Assembly: GCA_937899715.1 (NCBI GenBank)
Contig: CALCNX010000049.1
Span: 1-64,000, forward strand
Source of the DNA: an uncultured bacterium
Lineage (GTDB): Bacteria; Bacteroidota; Ignavibacteria; Kapaibacteriales; UBA4661
Reading direction: 5' to 3'
DNA length: 64,000 nt
Part shown: positions 1 to 8,328 of the stretch, piece by piece
Layout: every line of letters starts with the position of its first letter
How positions within the stretch are numbered: position 1 is the stretch's first letter
Position numbers and translations under genes: made by a program
The notes under the pieces: generated by a model
What the model was told of the DNA's origin: nothing
Database searches by the model: none
What the model saw: only the letters and a program-made list of their open reading frames with translations

Positions 1-2
1 CG

Positions 3-251
3 CGTGATGGCTCATCACGGGGCTTGCAAACTATCCAAAAATACAAGTTAGACCGCGATGACTTGAACCTTCAACGAATGCGTGCATTGCGTGAATTTGA
101 TAAACGCCTCATTTCCTTACAACGGCGACTAATTGCAGAAGGCAGAAAATCATTAACGAAAACAGAAAAAGAGATTTTGGAGAGTTTTAAGCAGGCAGAA
201 CGCCCGTTTTCCCTTATGTTTGCGTACTACATCAGCCAACAAGATTTATAA
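3..251 (+). CDS. C-terminal part of an unknown protein (5' partial)
   Basis: The reading frame is open from the left edge of the window (codons for RDGSSRG lie before the first possible TTG start at 24) to a TAA at 249-251, so this is most likely the last ~82 residues of a longer gene. The visible part is rich in Lys, Arg and Glu and looks helical (RMRALREFDKRLISLQRR), ending in SLMFAYYISQQDL. No domain is recognised. It lies 24 bases before the MoxR gene on the same strand, so it may be its operon partner. The function cannot be stated. Confidence 0.55.
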   Translation, partial: RDGSSRGLQTIQKYKLDRDDLNLQRMRALREFDKRLISLQRRLIAEGRKSLTKTEKEILESFKQAERPFSLMFAYYISQQDL

Positions 252-275
252 ATTTTTTCACTCTAACACTCCACC

Positions 276-1256
276 ATGAGCGACCTCAAATCCATCGAAA
301 ACCTCGCGCAAAGCGTCAAATCTATTCGCAGCGAAATTTCTAAAGTTATTGTCGGGCAGGAAACCATCGTCGAGCAGCTTCTTGTAACGCTCTTCGCGCG
401 TGGGCATTGCTTGCTTGTCGGCGTGCCGGGTCTGGCAAAGACACTCCTTATTCGCACCCTTGCCGACTCTCTCGACCTCAAATTTAACCGTGTCCAGTTT
501 ACACCCGACCTCATGCCGAGCGACATTACGGGCACGGAGATTATCGAAGAAAATATGTCCACCGGGCACAAAGATTTCCGCTTTATCAAAGGACCAATTT
601 TTGCCAATATCGTCCTTGCTGATGAAATCAATCGTACTCCGCCCAAGACACAGGCTGCTCTGCTGGAAGCTATGCAAGAGAGCAATGTCACGGCAGGCGG
701 GCAAACCTACAAACTGGATGCGCCATTTTTCGTGCTTGCCACACAGAACCCAATTGAGCAAGAAGGCACATACCCGCTTCCCGAAGCACAACTTGACCGC
801 TTTATGTTCAATCTTTGGTTGGACTACCCTTCGTTTCAAGACGAAGTAAGTATTGTCAAAAACACTACCTCCGGTTACAAACCTGACGTGAAACCTGTCC
901 TGACAGCAGAACAAATCATGCAATATCAAGATTTGGTGCGCCGTGTGCCTGTGGCGGATAACGTTGTCGAATTTGCAGTCAAACTCGTCCACGCTACGCG
1001 CCCCGCACCGCAAAGCACGGTCAAAATCGTTAAGGATTTTCTCAACTATGGTGCTGGTCCTCGCGCCTCGCAATATCTCATTCTTGGCGCAAAGACTCGT
1101 GCGGCACTGCTGGGCAAGACCGCGCCGGATATGGATGATGTTCGGGCTGTTGCCGTGCCGGTGTTACGCCATAGAATTGTGGCAAATTTCAACGCCGAAG
1201 CTGATAACGTTTCGACTGTTGCAATTATCGAACAGCTTCTCAAAGAAATCGCTTAA
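276..1256 (+). CDS. MoxR-family AAA+ ATPase
   Basis: This is a 326-residue AAA+ chaperone-like ATPase. The Walker A motif is GVPGLAKT (residues 49-56), Walker B is LADEINR (about 114-120), and ATQNPIEQEGTYPLPEAQLD (from about 155) covers the sensor-1 region typical of MoxR proteins. The length is normal for the family. MoxR ATPases are thought to help mature metal- or cofactor-dependent or von Willebrand A-domain partners. They usually sit next to DUF58 and VWA genes, but none is next to it here; the next gene is NAD synthetase, 50 bases downstream. The start is ATG at 276, with no clear ribosome binding site. The family call is certain, the client unknown. Confidence 0.95.
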   Translation: MSDLKSIENLAQSVKSIRSEISKVIVGQETIVEQLLVTLFARGHCLLVGVPGLAKTLLIRTLADSLDLKFNRVQFTPDLMPSDITGTEIIEENMSTGHKDFRFIKGPIFANIVLADEINRTPPKTQAALLEAMQESNVTAGGQTYKLDAPFFVLATQNPIEQEGTYPLPEAQLDRFMFNLWLDYPSFQDEVSIVKNTTSGYKPDVKPVLTAEQIMQYQDLVRRVPVADNVVEFAVKLVHATRPAPQSTVKIVKDFLNYGAGPRASQYLILGAKTRAALLGKTAPDMDDVRAVAVPVLRHRIVANFNAEADNVSTVAIIEQLLKEIA

Positions 1257-1306
1257 ACGCCTCTTCCAAGTCTTGCTTTCATCATTTATACTTTATCCTT
1301 CTCTTC

Positions 1307-3301
1307 ATGAGCAGTCCGGCAAAACATTTTGGCTTTGTACGCATGGCGGTTTGTGCGCCGGAATTGCGCGTGGCAGACGTTGCCTTTAATACCGAGCGAA
1401 TCCTTGACGCGGCGGAACGCGCCGAAGCGCTTGGCGCTGACGTTCTCGTTCTTCCTGAACTTTGCATTACCGGCTATTCGTGTGGAGATTTGTTGTATCA
1501 AAAACTGCTTTTAGACGAAGCAAAAAAAGCACTCCTTCATATCGCCGAAACGACCTACGAAAAGAAGCTGGATGTGGCTCTCATTGTGGGTTTGCCAATG
1601 GCGCTGGACGGAAAAAACTTCAACTGCGCAGCTTTTATTGCACGAGGCGAGATTAAAGGTCTCATTCCCAAGACGTATCTGCCGGGCACAGGCGAGTTTT
1701 ACGAAGAGCGTTGGTTTTCCTCCGCTCGCGATACGACGCGAACATCGGTATTGCTCGGCTGGCGCGATATTCCCTTTGGAGCTGATTTGCTCTTTCGTCC
1801 CGAAACGATGCCGGACTGTACGATTGGGGTGGAGATTTGCGAGGATGCTTGGGCTGCCATCCCACCGAGCGCAAATCAGGCATTGAACGGTGCGACGATT
1901 CTTGTCAATCTTTCTGCCAGCAACGAAGTTTTAGGTAAGTATGAATATCGTCGAATGTTGGTACAGAGCCATTCCGCACAATATCTGGCAGCGTATTGCT
2001 ATGCAGCAGCAGGCGCGGGCGAGTCCACAACCGACCTTGTGTTTTCGGGTCATTCGCTCATTGCAGAGAATGGAACCCTCTTAGCAGAAACTGAGCGCTT
2101 CCGATTCGACACACAAATTGCTGTTGCCGATGTAGATGTACAGCGCCTTACAGCCGAGCGATTGAAAAATAACACCTTTGGCTCGTCTCGCGCCAGTGCG
2201 CCTGCTCGCTTTATCAATTTCGAGTTTGAAGATTTTTCGCGACCGGAGGCAGAGGAGATGAACAAACTTTATCGCCCGCTCTCGCCAACACCATTTGTGC
2301 CGCAAGACACTGCGCTCCGCGAGGCGCATTGCTACGAGGTATTTTCCATTCAGACCACAGGGCTGGCAAAACGCCTGAAGCACACAAACACAAAAACAGT
2401 GGTCATTGGCGTTTCCGGCGGTTTAGATTCGACGCTTGCACTGCTTGTGTGCGCAAAAGCATTCGATATGCTGGGTTTGCCCAGAAGCGGCATCGTTTCT
2501 ATTACCATGCCGGGCTTTGGCACTACCGAGCGCACACGTGGCAATGCCGGGCATTTGGCAGAATTCTTGGGAACTACATTACGAGTCATCCCCATCAACG
2601 ACGCTGTACGTCAGCATTTCCGCGACATTGGGCATGATGAAACCGCACACGACATCACCTACGAGAACGCGCAGGCACGCGAACGGACACAAATTTTGAT
2701 GGATGTGGCGAACCAAGTGGGCGGATTGGTCATTGGTACAGGTGATTTATCAGAACTGGCTTTGGGCTGGTGTACCTACAATGCCGACCAAATGTCTATG
2801 TACGGTGTCAATGCCAGCATTCCCAAAACTCTGGTACGCTTTATTGTGGAATGGTGCGCCGACCACGAATTTTCGGGTACGACGGCGGATGTATTACACG
2901 ATATCTGCGCTACACCCGTCTCGCCGGAACTGCTTCCGCTCAAGGACGGCGGCACACAAACGCAAGAAACCGAAAAGACCATCGGACCTTACGAACTCCA
3001 CGATTTCTTCTTGTATCATTTCGCTCGTTTTCAAGCACCGCCGCGCAAAATCATGTTTCTTGCCCGTCATGCCTTTGGTGCGAAATATGACACGGCAACG
3101 CTTCACAAATGGCTGAGTATATTCTTTCGGCGCTTTTTCACTCAACAGTTCAAGCGCTCTGCTATGCCGGATGGTCCGAAGGTTGGCACGGTTGCTCTCT
3201 CGCCACGTGGCGACTGGCGTATGCCAAGCGATGCCGCCGTAGCGCTTTGGACAACAGAATTAGAGCGTATTGGTCAAGAAATTGCGCAAACGGTTGCATA
3301 G
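1307..3301 (+). CDS. nadE: Glutamine-dependent NAD+ synthetase
   Basis: This two-domain enzyme of 664 residues makes NAD+ from nicotinate adenine dinucleotide, ATP and glutamine in the cytosol. The N-terminal nitrilase-type glutaminase domain shows its Glu-Lys-Cys triad: Glu51 in LVLPELCITGYS, Lys122 in LIPKTYLPG and Cys178 in GVEICEDAW. The C-terminal synthetase domain carries the PP-loop SGGLDS (370-375) in GVSGGLDSTLALL. The length agrees with the long, glutamine-using form of NadE. ATG at 1307 starts the protein just before the nitrilase fold. The gene follows the MoxR gene by 50 bases on the same strand, with no visible functional link. Confidence 0.96.
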   Translation: MSSPAKHFGFVRMAVCAPELRVADVAFNTERILDAAERAEALGADVLVLPELCITGYSCGDLLYQKLLLDEAKKALLHIAETTYEKKLDVALIVGLPMALDGKNFNCAAFIARGEIKGLIPKTYLPGTGEFYEERWFSSARDTTRTSVLLGWRDIPFGADLLFRPETMPDCTIGVEICEDAWAAIPPSANQALNGATILVNLSASNEVLGKYEYRRMLVQSHSAQYLAAYCYAAAGAGESTTDLVFSGHSLIAENGTLLAETERFRFDTQIAVADVDVQRLTAERLKNNTFGSSRASAPARFINFEFEDFSRPEAEEMNKLYRPLSPTPFVPQDTALREAHCYEVFSIQTTGLAKRLKHTNTKTVVIGVSGGLDSTLALLVCAKAFDMLGLPRSGIVSITMPGFGTTERTRGNAGHLAEFLGTTLRVIPINDAVRQHFRDIGHDETAHDITYENAQARERTQILMDVANQVGGLVIGTGDLSELALGWCTYNADQMSMYGVNASIPKTLVRFIVEWCADHEFSGTTADVLHDICATPVSPELLPLKDGGTQTQETEKTIGPYELHDFFLYHFARFQAPPRKIMFLARHAFGAKYDTATLHKWLSIFFRRFFTQQFKRSAMPDGPKVGTVALSPRGDWRMPSDAAVALWTTELERIGQEIAQTVA

Positions 3302-3340
3302 AATTCACAATTTCTCATTTCTATTTTTTCTCCCAAATCC

Positions 3341-3493
3341 ATGTACGAATTTCTCACACAACACTCCCTGTATGTTGTTTTGCTGGTTACGTTAACCGTC
3401 TGGACAGGTATTGCATATTATCTTTTTCGCCTTGAGCGCACCGTCACAAAATTACAGGAAACATCATCCGGCACGTATTCAGAACGTAGCTGA
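3341..3493 (+). CDS. CcmD-family small membrane protein
   Basis: The ORF of 50 codons starts at ATG 3341, 39 bases after nadE. The protein begins MYEFLTQHSLYVVLLVTLTV, continues through one membrane helix ending near GIAYYLF, and then has a charged tail, RLERTVTKLQE. This layout (short N-terminus, one helix, then a Leu-Glu/Lys heptad) is that of the CcmD-like proteins found beside haem exporter genes in Bacteroidota. In those species it is thought to help the CcmABC haem-handling complex of cytochrome c maturation. No ccmA, ccmB, ccmC or ccmE gene is in this window. The family call rests on pattern only. Confidence 0.65.
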   Translation: MYEFLTQHSLYVVLLVTLTVWTGIAYYLFRLERTVTKLQETSSGTYSERS

Positions 3494-3564
3494 TAGCTAC
3501 TTTTCGTGCTAAAAAGTTTCTTTTGAGGAGACGCAAAAATGCTTGCGAGACGGCTTTTTTTTCC

Positions 3565-3572
3565 TATATTTC
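3565..3572 (+). promoter_or_regulatory. Possible promoter -7 element before the POT transporter
   Basis: TATATTTC at this place is one base from the Bacteroidota -7 consensus TAnnTTTG and follows a run of eight T. It lies 87 bases before the chosen ATG of the transporter. No good -33 element was found, so this is only a candidate. Confidence 0.25.
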
Positions 3573-3658
3573 GCGCCAAATAAATTCTTCACATTTTGAG
3601 TGTGTGTTCGAGAGCGTGTTCCCACCTCTCTATTTTTTCACGCGTTTCCGTAACCATT

Positions 3659-5173
3659 ATGGCATTAGCTACACCAGAACAAACTTTTCCAAGCCCAAAC
3701 AACGTGGAGGGGCAAAAAGAGTCACAGTTTTTCGGTCATCCACGCGGCTTATCAGTGCTATTTTTTACCGAATTTTGGGAACGATTCAGCTTTTATGGGC
3801 TGCGAGCAATTTTATTGCTCTTCTTGACTGCACCCGCTGCAATTAGTGGGATGGAGTTTGATATTACCACTGCCGGCTTTGTCTATGGGCTTTATACCTC
3901 TATGGCATATCTGGCAAGCGTACCGGGTGGCTGGATAGCGGATAATTTGATTGGTCAGCGTCGTGCCATTATGTACGGTGGCATTCTTATATCGGCAGGA
4001 AACCTTGCACTTTCAATGCATGGCACACAATTCCTTGTTATTGGCTTAACATTGGTGGTGATGGGAACAGGATTACTGAAGCCCAATGTGAGCGCCATTG
4101 TCGGTGGCTTGTACTCCCCCGATGAGTCGGCAAAGCGAGATTCAGGATTCTCGATTTTCTATATGGGCATCAATCTTGGTGCATTTGTCGCACCGCTTAT
4201 TGTTGGCGGTTTAGGAGAACGCGTAAATTGGCATCTCGGCTTTTTGGCGGCATCTATTGGTATGGCAATCGGCGTGGTGTGGTTTCGTTTTGGTGCAAAG
4301 CACTTAGGTCCAATTGGTCATCTTCAAGCAAGCCCAGAAGCTATCGGCAAGGCAAAACGCACTCTTATCATAGCTTGCATCGGTCTAGCTGCAATTAGCG
4401 CAGCAGTCGCAGCCGCACATTTTTCGGGAATATTTACGATAACTATTCTCACAATGCGGGGCTTCTTCAATATTGCATATGTTGTCATTCCGCTCGCATT
4501 CTTTGGAGCTGTTTTTGCCGACAAAGCACTAACCATTGTTGAAAAGAAGCGCTTTATCGTGATTGCAATTTTCTTCATGCTCTATGCCGTCTTTTTGGGT
4601 TCCTTTGAGCAAGCTGGTACCACGCTGACTCTCTTTGCTCGTGACTCAACTGACCGTATGCTGTTCGGCACCACTCTCCCTGTTTCCTATTTTCAGTCTC
4701 TTAACGCAATGTTCATCGTAATTTTTGCATCGGTTTTTGCGTTTATTTGGATAAAACTGGGAGATCGCCAACCCGCAAGCCCCATGAAATTTGCTATCGG
4801 CTTGATACTCACCGGTATTGGCTTCTGGGTGCTATCAGTGGGAGCAGGATTTGCTGCTTCCGGCACGAAGGTAAGTCCTTTATGGCTTGTTGTGGTCTAT
4901 CTTATTCACACCTTTGGTGAACTTTGTATCAGTCCTGTGGGATTGAGTAACATCACCAAACTCGCACCCTCTCGCTATGTGAGCCAAGCAATGGGCATCT
5001 GGTTTTTGGGCGCATCGCTTGGAAACTACATTGCGGGGCAGGCAGCGGGATTCATCGAAAATTCATCTGCAACGCAAGTATTTTTCATTGTGTTCTGTAT
5101 TTGTTCCGGCATTGGCGTTGTTATTGCCATTGTTTCCAAGCCAATCACCAAACTCATGGGCGGTGTCAAATAA
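3659..5173 (+). CDS. POT-family proton-coupled peptide transporter
   Basis: This is a major-facilitator protein of about 504 residues with many hydrophobic helices, in the proton-dependent oligopeptide transporter (POT/PTR2) family, which imports di- and tripeptides across the inner membrane. The family marks are visible: the ExxER motif in TEFWERFSFYGLRAIL near the N-terminus, GGWIADNLIGQRRAIMYGG in the first loop, and FYMGINLGAFVAPL in helix 5. The frame is open further upstream to a TTG at 3596, but ATG at 3659 gives the usual short N-terminus and is preferred. A strong terminator follows, so the gene is probably transcribed alone. Confidence 0.93.
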   Translation: MALATPEQTFPSPNNVEGQKESQFFGHPRGLSVLFFTEFWERFSFYGLRAILLLFLTAPAAISGMEFDITTAGFVYGLYTSMAYLASVPGGWIADNLIGQRRAIMYGGILISAGNLALSMHGTQFLVIGLTLVVMGTGLLKPNVSAIVGGLYSPDESAKRDSGFSIFYMGINLGAFVAPLIVGGLGERVNWHLGFLAASIGMAIGVVWFRFGAKHLGPIGHLQASPEAIGKAKRTLIIACIGLAAISAAVAAAHFSGIFTITILTMRGFFNIAYVVIPLAFFGAVFADKALTIVEKKRFIVIAIFFMLYAVFLGSFEQAGTTLTLFARDSTDRMLFGTTLPVSYFQSLNAMFIVIFASVFAFIWIKLGDRQPASPMKFAIGLILTGIGFWVLSVGAGFAASGTKVSPLWLVVVYLIHTFGELCISPVGLSNITKLAPSRYVSQAMGIWFLGASLGNYIAGQAAGFIENSSATQVFFIVFCICSGIGVVIAIVSKPITKLMGGVK

Positions 5174-5201
5174 AGTAGCTATCCGGTAGGACTTTACCAC
5201 G

Positions 5202-5244
5202 CCGCCCCATTGCAGAATAGTCAGTGGGGCGGTTTTTGTTTTTT
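5202..5244 (+). terminator. Rho-independent terminator after the POT gene
   Basis: An 8-bp perfect stem, CCGCCCCA (5202-5209) with TGGGGCGG (5225-5232), has a 15-base loop and is followed by TTTTTGTTTTTT. It lies 29 bases after the transporter stop codon. Confidence 0.9.
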
Positions 5245-5339
5245 GTCCACTGGAAACACCTATCCAAATGGCTTCATATCACGACATCACAAAAAAATGT
5301 TTGAAAATATTGCATACTTTCTGCAATTTGGAAGTTTGC

Positions 5340-5368
5340 TTGACACTTCCCTGTCAATAAATCATAAT
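5340..5368 (+). promoter_or_regulatory. Probable mreB promoter
   Basis: TTGACA (5340-5345), a 17-base spacer and CATAAT (5363-5368) make a near-ideal housekeeping-sigma promoter 66 bases before the mreB ATG. The -35 box is part of a small inverted repeat, TGACA-cttccc-TGTCA (5341-5356), which could be an operator or chance. The bases TAATTTCG overlapping the -10 box also fit the Bacteroidota -7 motif with one mismatch. Confidence 0.6.
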
Positions 5369-5434
5369 TTCGCGCTTCTTGAGATTTAAGTACGTATCAG
5401 CGCACCGTTACGACACATTCGGAACCATTCCTCT

Positions 5435-6457
5435 ATGGCACTTGGCATTTTCTCCAACGACATTGCAATTGACTTAGGTACAGCAAATACGCTTATTTGG
5501 GTAAAAGGAAAAGGCATTGTACTGAACGAACCATCCGTTGTAGCGTTTGACCGCGTGAGCAAACGCATCGTCGCTATCGGGCACGAAGCACGATCTATGG
5601 TGGGCAAGACACACCGCGATATTCAGACCATTCGACCGCTTGAGGACGGCGTAATTGCCGACTTTGAGATTACCGAGGGAATGCTTCGCGCATTCATTCG
5701 CAAAATTTCCCCACAATGGCAACCCGCACGACGCATGGTTATATGCGTTCCTTCCGGCATTACTGAGGTAGAAAAACGCGCCGTCCGCGATAGTGCCGAA
5801 CACGCCGGAGCAAAGGAAGTATATCTCATATCCGAGCCAATGGCAGCCGCTATCGGCATCAATCTCAACGTCGCCGAGCCTGTAGGCAACCTTATTGTGG
5901 ACATTGGTGGCGGCACAACCGAAATTGCTCTCATTTCGCTTTCCGGTATTGTAGGACACGAATCCATACGCGTTGCCGGCAATGAAATGAGCGATGCGAT
6001 TGTGCAATATTTCAAGCAAAATTACAACATCCTTATCGGTGACCGCACAGCCGAAATGATTAAATGTCAGGTTGGCTCTGCTGTACCATTTGCAGAGGAA
6101 GTAGATATTGAAGTAAAAGGACGCGACCTTGTGGCAGGCATACCGCGCATGATTCGCGTCAGCTCAATAGACATTCGGCAGGCACTCAATCCGACAATCA
6201 ATGAGATGATAAGCGCCATTCGGACGCTCTTGGAACGTATGCCGCCCGAACTTTCCGCGGATATTTTCGACCGAGGTATCATGCTCACCGGCGGTGGTGC
6301 ACTCCTGAAGGGCTTAGATGAGCGGATTCGACTTGAAACCAATCTACCTGTCCATGTGGCTGAAGATCCTTTATCTGCCGTTGTGCGTGGTACAGGCAAA
6401 GTGCTGGAAAATATCGACGAATACTCGGCAGTTTTGATAAAAAATCGCCGCTATTAA
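5435..6457 (+). CDS. mreB: Rod shape-determining protein MreB
   Basis: This 340-residue bacterial actin forms membrane-bound filaments that guide the peptidoglycan elongation machinery. Actin-fold nucleotide motifs are present: phosphate-1 IAIDLGTANTLIWVKG near the N-terminus, phosphate-2 LIVDIGGGTTEIALIS, and the adenosine motif MLTGGGALLKGLDERI near the C-terminus. The length and the start (MALGIFSNDIAIDLGTANT) are typical of the family. mreC and mreD follow on the same strand, as in the classical shape operon, though a 205-base gap with a hairpin separates mreB from mreC. A good promoter precedes it. Confidence 0.98.
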   Translation: MALGIFSNDIAIDLGTANTLIWVKGKGIVLNEPSVVAFDRVSKRIVAIGHEARSMVGKTHRDIQTIRPLEDGVIADFEITEGMLRAFIRKISPQWQPARRMVICVPSGITEVEKRAVRDSAEHAGAKEVYLISEPMAAAIGINLNVAEPVGNLIVDIGGGTTEIALISLSGIVGHESIRVAGNEMSDAIVQYFKQNYNILIGDRTAEMIKCQVGSAVPFAEEVDIEVKGRDLVAGIPRMIRVSSIDIRQALNPTINEMISAIRTLLERMPPELSADIFDRGIMLTGGGALLKGLDERIRLETNLPVHVAEDPLSAVVRGTGKVLENIDEYSAVLIKNRRY

Positions 6458-6555
6458 GAGAAAACCAGACTGATTTTTTTGAGTGATTTTTCACAACCAT
6501 TGGCATAACTGATGAAGTGTACCTCAGGTCTTGTTAGAAAATAAACAATAATACC

Positions 6556-6596
6556 AAAGCGCGGACAGCAGCAAAAATCTTGCTCTGACGCGCTTT
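6556..6596 (+). other. Hairpin in the mreB-mreC gap
   Basis: AAAGCGCG (6556-6563) pairs perfectly with CGCGCTTT (6589-6596), and the inner bases CAG-c-AGCAA and TTGCT-CTG extend the stem around a small aaatc loop. Only three T end the stem, so it is a poor terminator. It may be a partial terminator or a stability or processing hairpin that sets the mreB:mreC ratio. Apart from this hairpin I see nothing in the 205-base gap. Confidence 0.5.
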
Positions 6597-6662
6597 CGTT
6601 CACTTCAGACGTAGCATCAACGTTATCCACAGTTTTCCCACAATCGACAGAAGCGACAAGCA

Positions 6663-7679
6663 ATGATCCGCATTATCGAACTACTGGTTCGCTTCAAAGA
6701 ATACGTCGTGCTGTGCCTACTGGTCGCAATGAGTTTTTTACTTATGACCTTCGGCAGCGCTGCAAAACTGCGCGGTTTTCGTATTATCTTGATTAGTGGT
6801 GTGGGACTGCTGCAAGAATCCTTGGCATGGCTACCGAATCCGCTGACAATTTTGAGCGATAATGCCGCGCTCCGTGAAGAAAATTATCGCCTTAGTCGTG
6901 AAGTTGCGCAAACGCGCCGTGCTATTGCCGAAAATGATCGTTTTCATGCGCTCTTGCAATTCCGCGATTCTGCTGATTTTGCGGTGTTCCCGGCTCGCAT
7001 AGTCGGTCGTATCATGGACAAATCTCGTTACTATCTCACCATGAACGCCGGAGCACTTGATAGCGTGTTTACCGGTATGCCGATTTTGAATGAAAAAGGC
7101 TTGGTGGGATTTGTGTTCTCGTCTGCACGGCACCATTCCATCATTCAAACCATTTTAGACAAAGACACCCGCATTGCCGCAAAAGTAGAGCGTAACGGCG
7201 TTAACGGTATCGTCGCATGGGAAGGTGGAACGGCGCTGTATCTGACAAACATTGCCAAAACCGAGGATGTCAAAGAGGGCGATATGGTGGTAACATCGGA
7301 TTACAGTAGTCGCTATCCGGCAAATATCGTTATTGGGCGGATTGCCGAGAAAAGAGACGAAGCGACCACACTTTTTTGGAAACTCCGCATAGAACCTGTT
7401 GTACATTTTTCCTCGTTGGAATATGTTTTTGTAGGCTTGCAAACTCCGAATGAAGAGCAGCAAATGGTGGAAGAACTCTTGGAAAAGCGTCTCAAAAAAG
7501 GTGACGTGAACCGCGAAACAAGCACCCGCGCCCGCGAAGCTATCCGCGATGCAAACCGATTGAACCGCGAAGCTACGCGCGAAGCGGCAAAGGAAGCAGA
7601 GCGTCAAGCGGCACGAGATTCCATCAAAAACGCCCGTGAGCGTCAAAATGCTCCGAAAGATTCAAGCGACGAAAATTAA
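6663..7679 (+). CDS. mreC: Rod shape-determining protein MreC
   Basis: This 338-residue bitopic protein links MreB filaments to periplasmic wall synthases. It shows an N-terminal membrane helix (VVLCLLVAMSFLLMTF), then a coiled coil (LREENYRLSREVAQTRR), then the beta-rich MreC core (ARIVGRIMDKSRYYLTMNAG and later GDMVVTSDYSSRYPANIVIG). The last ~60 residues are an unusual Arg/Glu/Ala-rich tail (REAIRDANRLNREATREAAK), predicted to be a long charged helix and not part of the standard core. The start is ATG 6663. It lies between mreB and mreD on the same strand. Confidence 0.94.
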   Translation: MIRIIELLVRFKEYVVLCLLVAMSFLLMTFGSAAKLRGFRIILISGVGLLQESLAWLPNPLTILSDNAALREENYRLSREVAQTRRAIAENDRFHALLQFRDSADFAVFPARIVGRIMDKSRYYLTMNAGALDSVFTGMPILNEKGLVGFVFSSARHHSIIQTILDKDTRIAAKVERNGVNGIVAWEGGTALYLTNIAKTEDVKEGDMVVTSDYSSRYPANIVIGRIAEKRDEATTLFWKLRIEPVVHFSSLEYVFVGLQTPNEEQQMVEELLEKRLKKGDVNRETSTRAREAIRDANRLNREATREAAKEAERQAARDSIKNARERQNAPKDSSDEN

Positions 7680-7796
7680 GTATGAAGGCAACGACACACA
7701 TTCAGCCCTAGGCAACAAATTATCGAAGCAACACGTAACCAAATCACTGTGGAATTTTTTCGCTCACAAACGCCCTTTGCTGATAACGAAGCCCTG

Positions 7797-8291
7797 ATGA
7801 ACAATCCGGTTTTGCGTTATCTTGCCTACGCAATAGCAGCACTGCTGCTATCGGTTGCAACGGTCGTGCTTGTACCGTTTATTGCCATTGACGGCATTGT
7901 GCCGGATGTGATGCTCATCTGGGCAATTTGGGTAGCGCTCAATGAAGGGCAGATGATTGGTATGGTGGCGGGCTTCGGTTCAGGGTTGCTTTTTGATGTT
8001 GTCTCAGCAGATGTTATTGGCTCGAATGCCCTTGCAAAGGTCGTAGCAGTCTTTATTGCCGGGTATTTTTATCTTGAAACCCGTGAGCGTGAAATAACGG
8101 GCAGTTTGCGCTTTCCGCTTATCATTGCTCTCTGCGCCACAGTCCACAATGTCATTTATTATTTCTTTTATCTACGTCCCACAGAGATTGATTTTGTGCA
8201 ATTCTTTATTCGTTATGGGCTGCTGACAGCGCTCTACACAACAATTCTTTCTCTAATTCCAATGTTGATTACTTCACGGCAAAAAGACTAA
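7797..8291 (+). CDS. mreD: Rod shape-determining protein MreD
   Basis: This is a small inner-membrane protein of 164 residues with about five hydrophobic helices (YAIAALLLSVATVVLVPFIA, MLIWAIWVAL, LIIALCATVHNVIYYFFYL and others), as expected for MreD, the membrane partner of MreC and of the elongation complex. The frame is open back to a GTG at 7749, which would add 16 residues; ATG 7797 was chosen because it gives the family's usual length. The sequence is weakly conserved, as is normal for MreD, so the call rests on size, topology and position behind mreC. Genes for PBP2 and RodA, often next, are absent. Confidence 0.88.
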   Translation: MNNPVLRYLAYAIAALLLSVATVVLVPFIAIDGIVPDVMLIWAIWVALNEGQMIGMVAGFGSGLLFDVVSADVIGSNALAKVVAVFIAGYFYLETREREITGSLRFPLIIALCATVHNVIYYFFYLRPTEIDFVQFFIRYGLLTALYTTILSLIPMLITSRQKD

Positions 8292-8328
8292 ACGCCTACC
8301 CATTCTGAATTTTTGCCTTTCCTCAAGC

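Noticed and set aside
258..1073. 271-codon frame opposite the MoxR gene
   Set aside because: The MoxR motifs on the plus strand are complete; this frame is a shadow.
3530..3562. Hairpin CGCAA-TTGCG followed by T-run after the CcmD-like gene
   Set aside because: The stem is only 5 bp and the T-run starts several bases later, so it is too weak to call a terminator.
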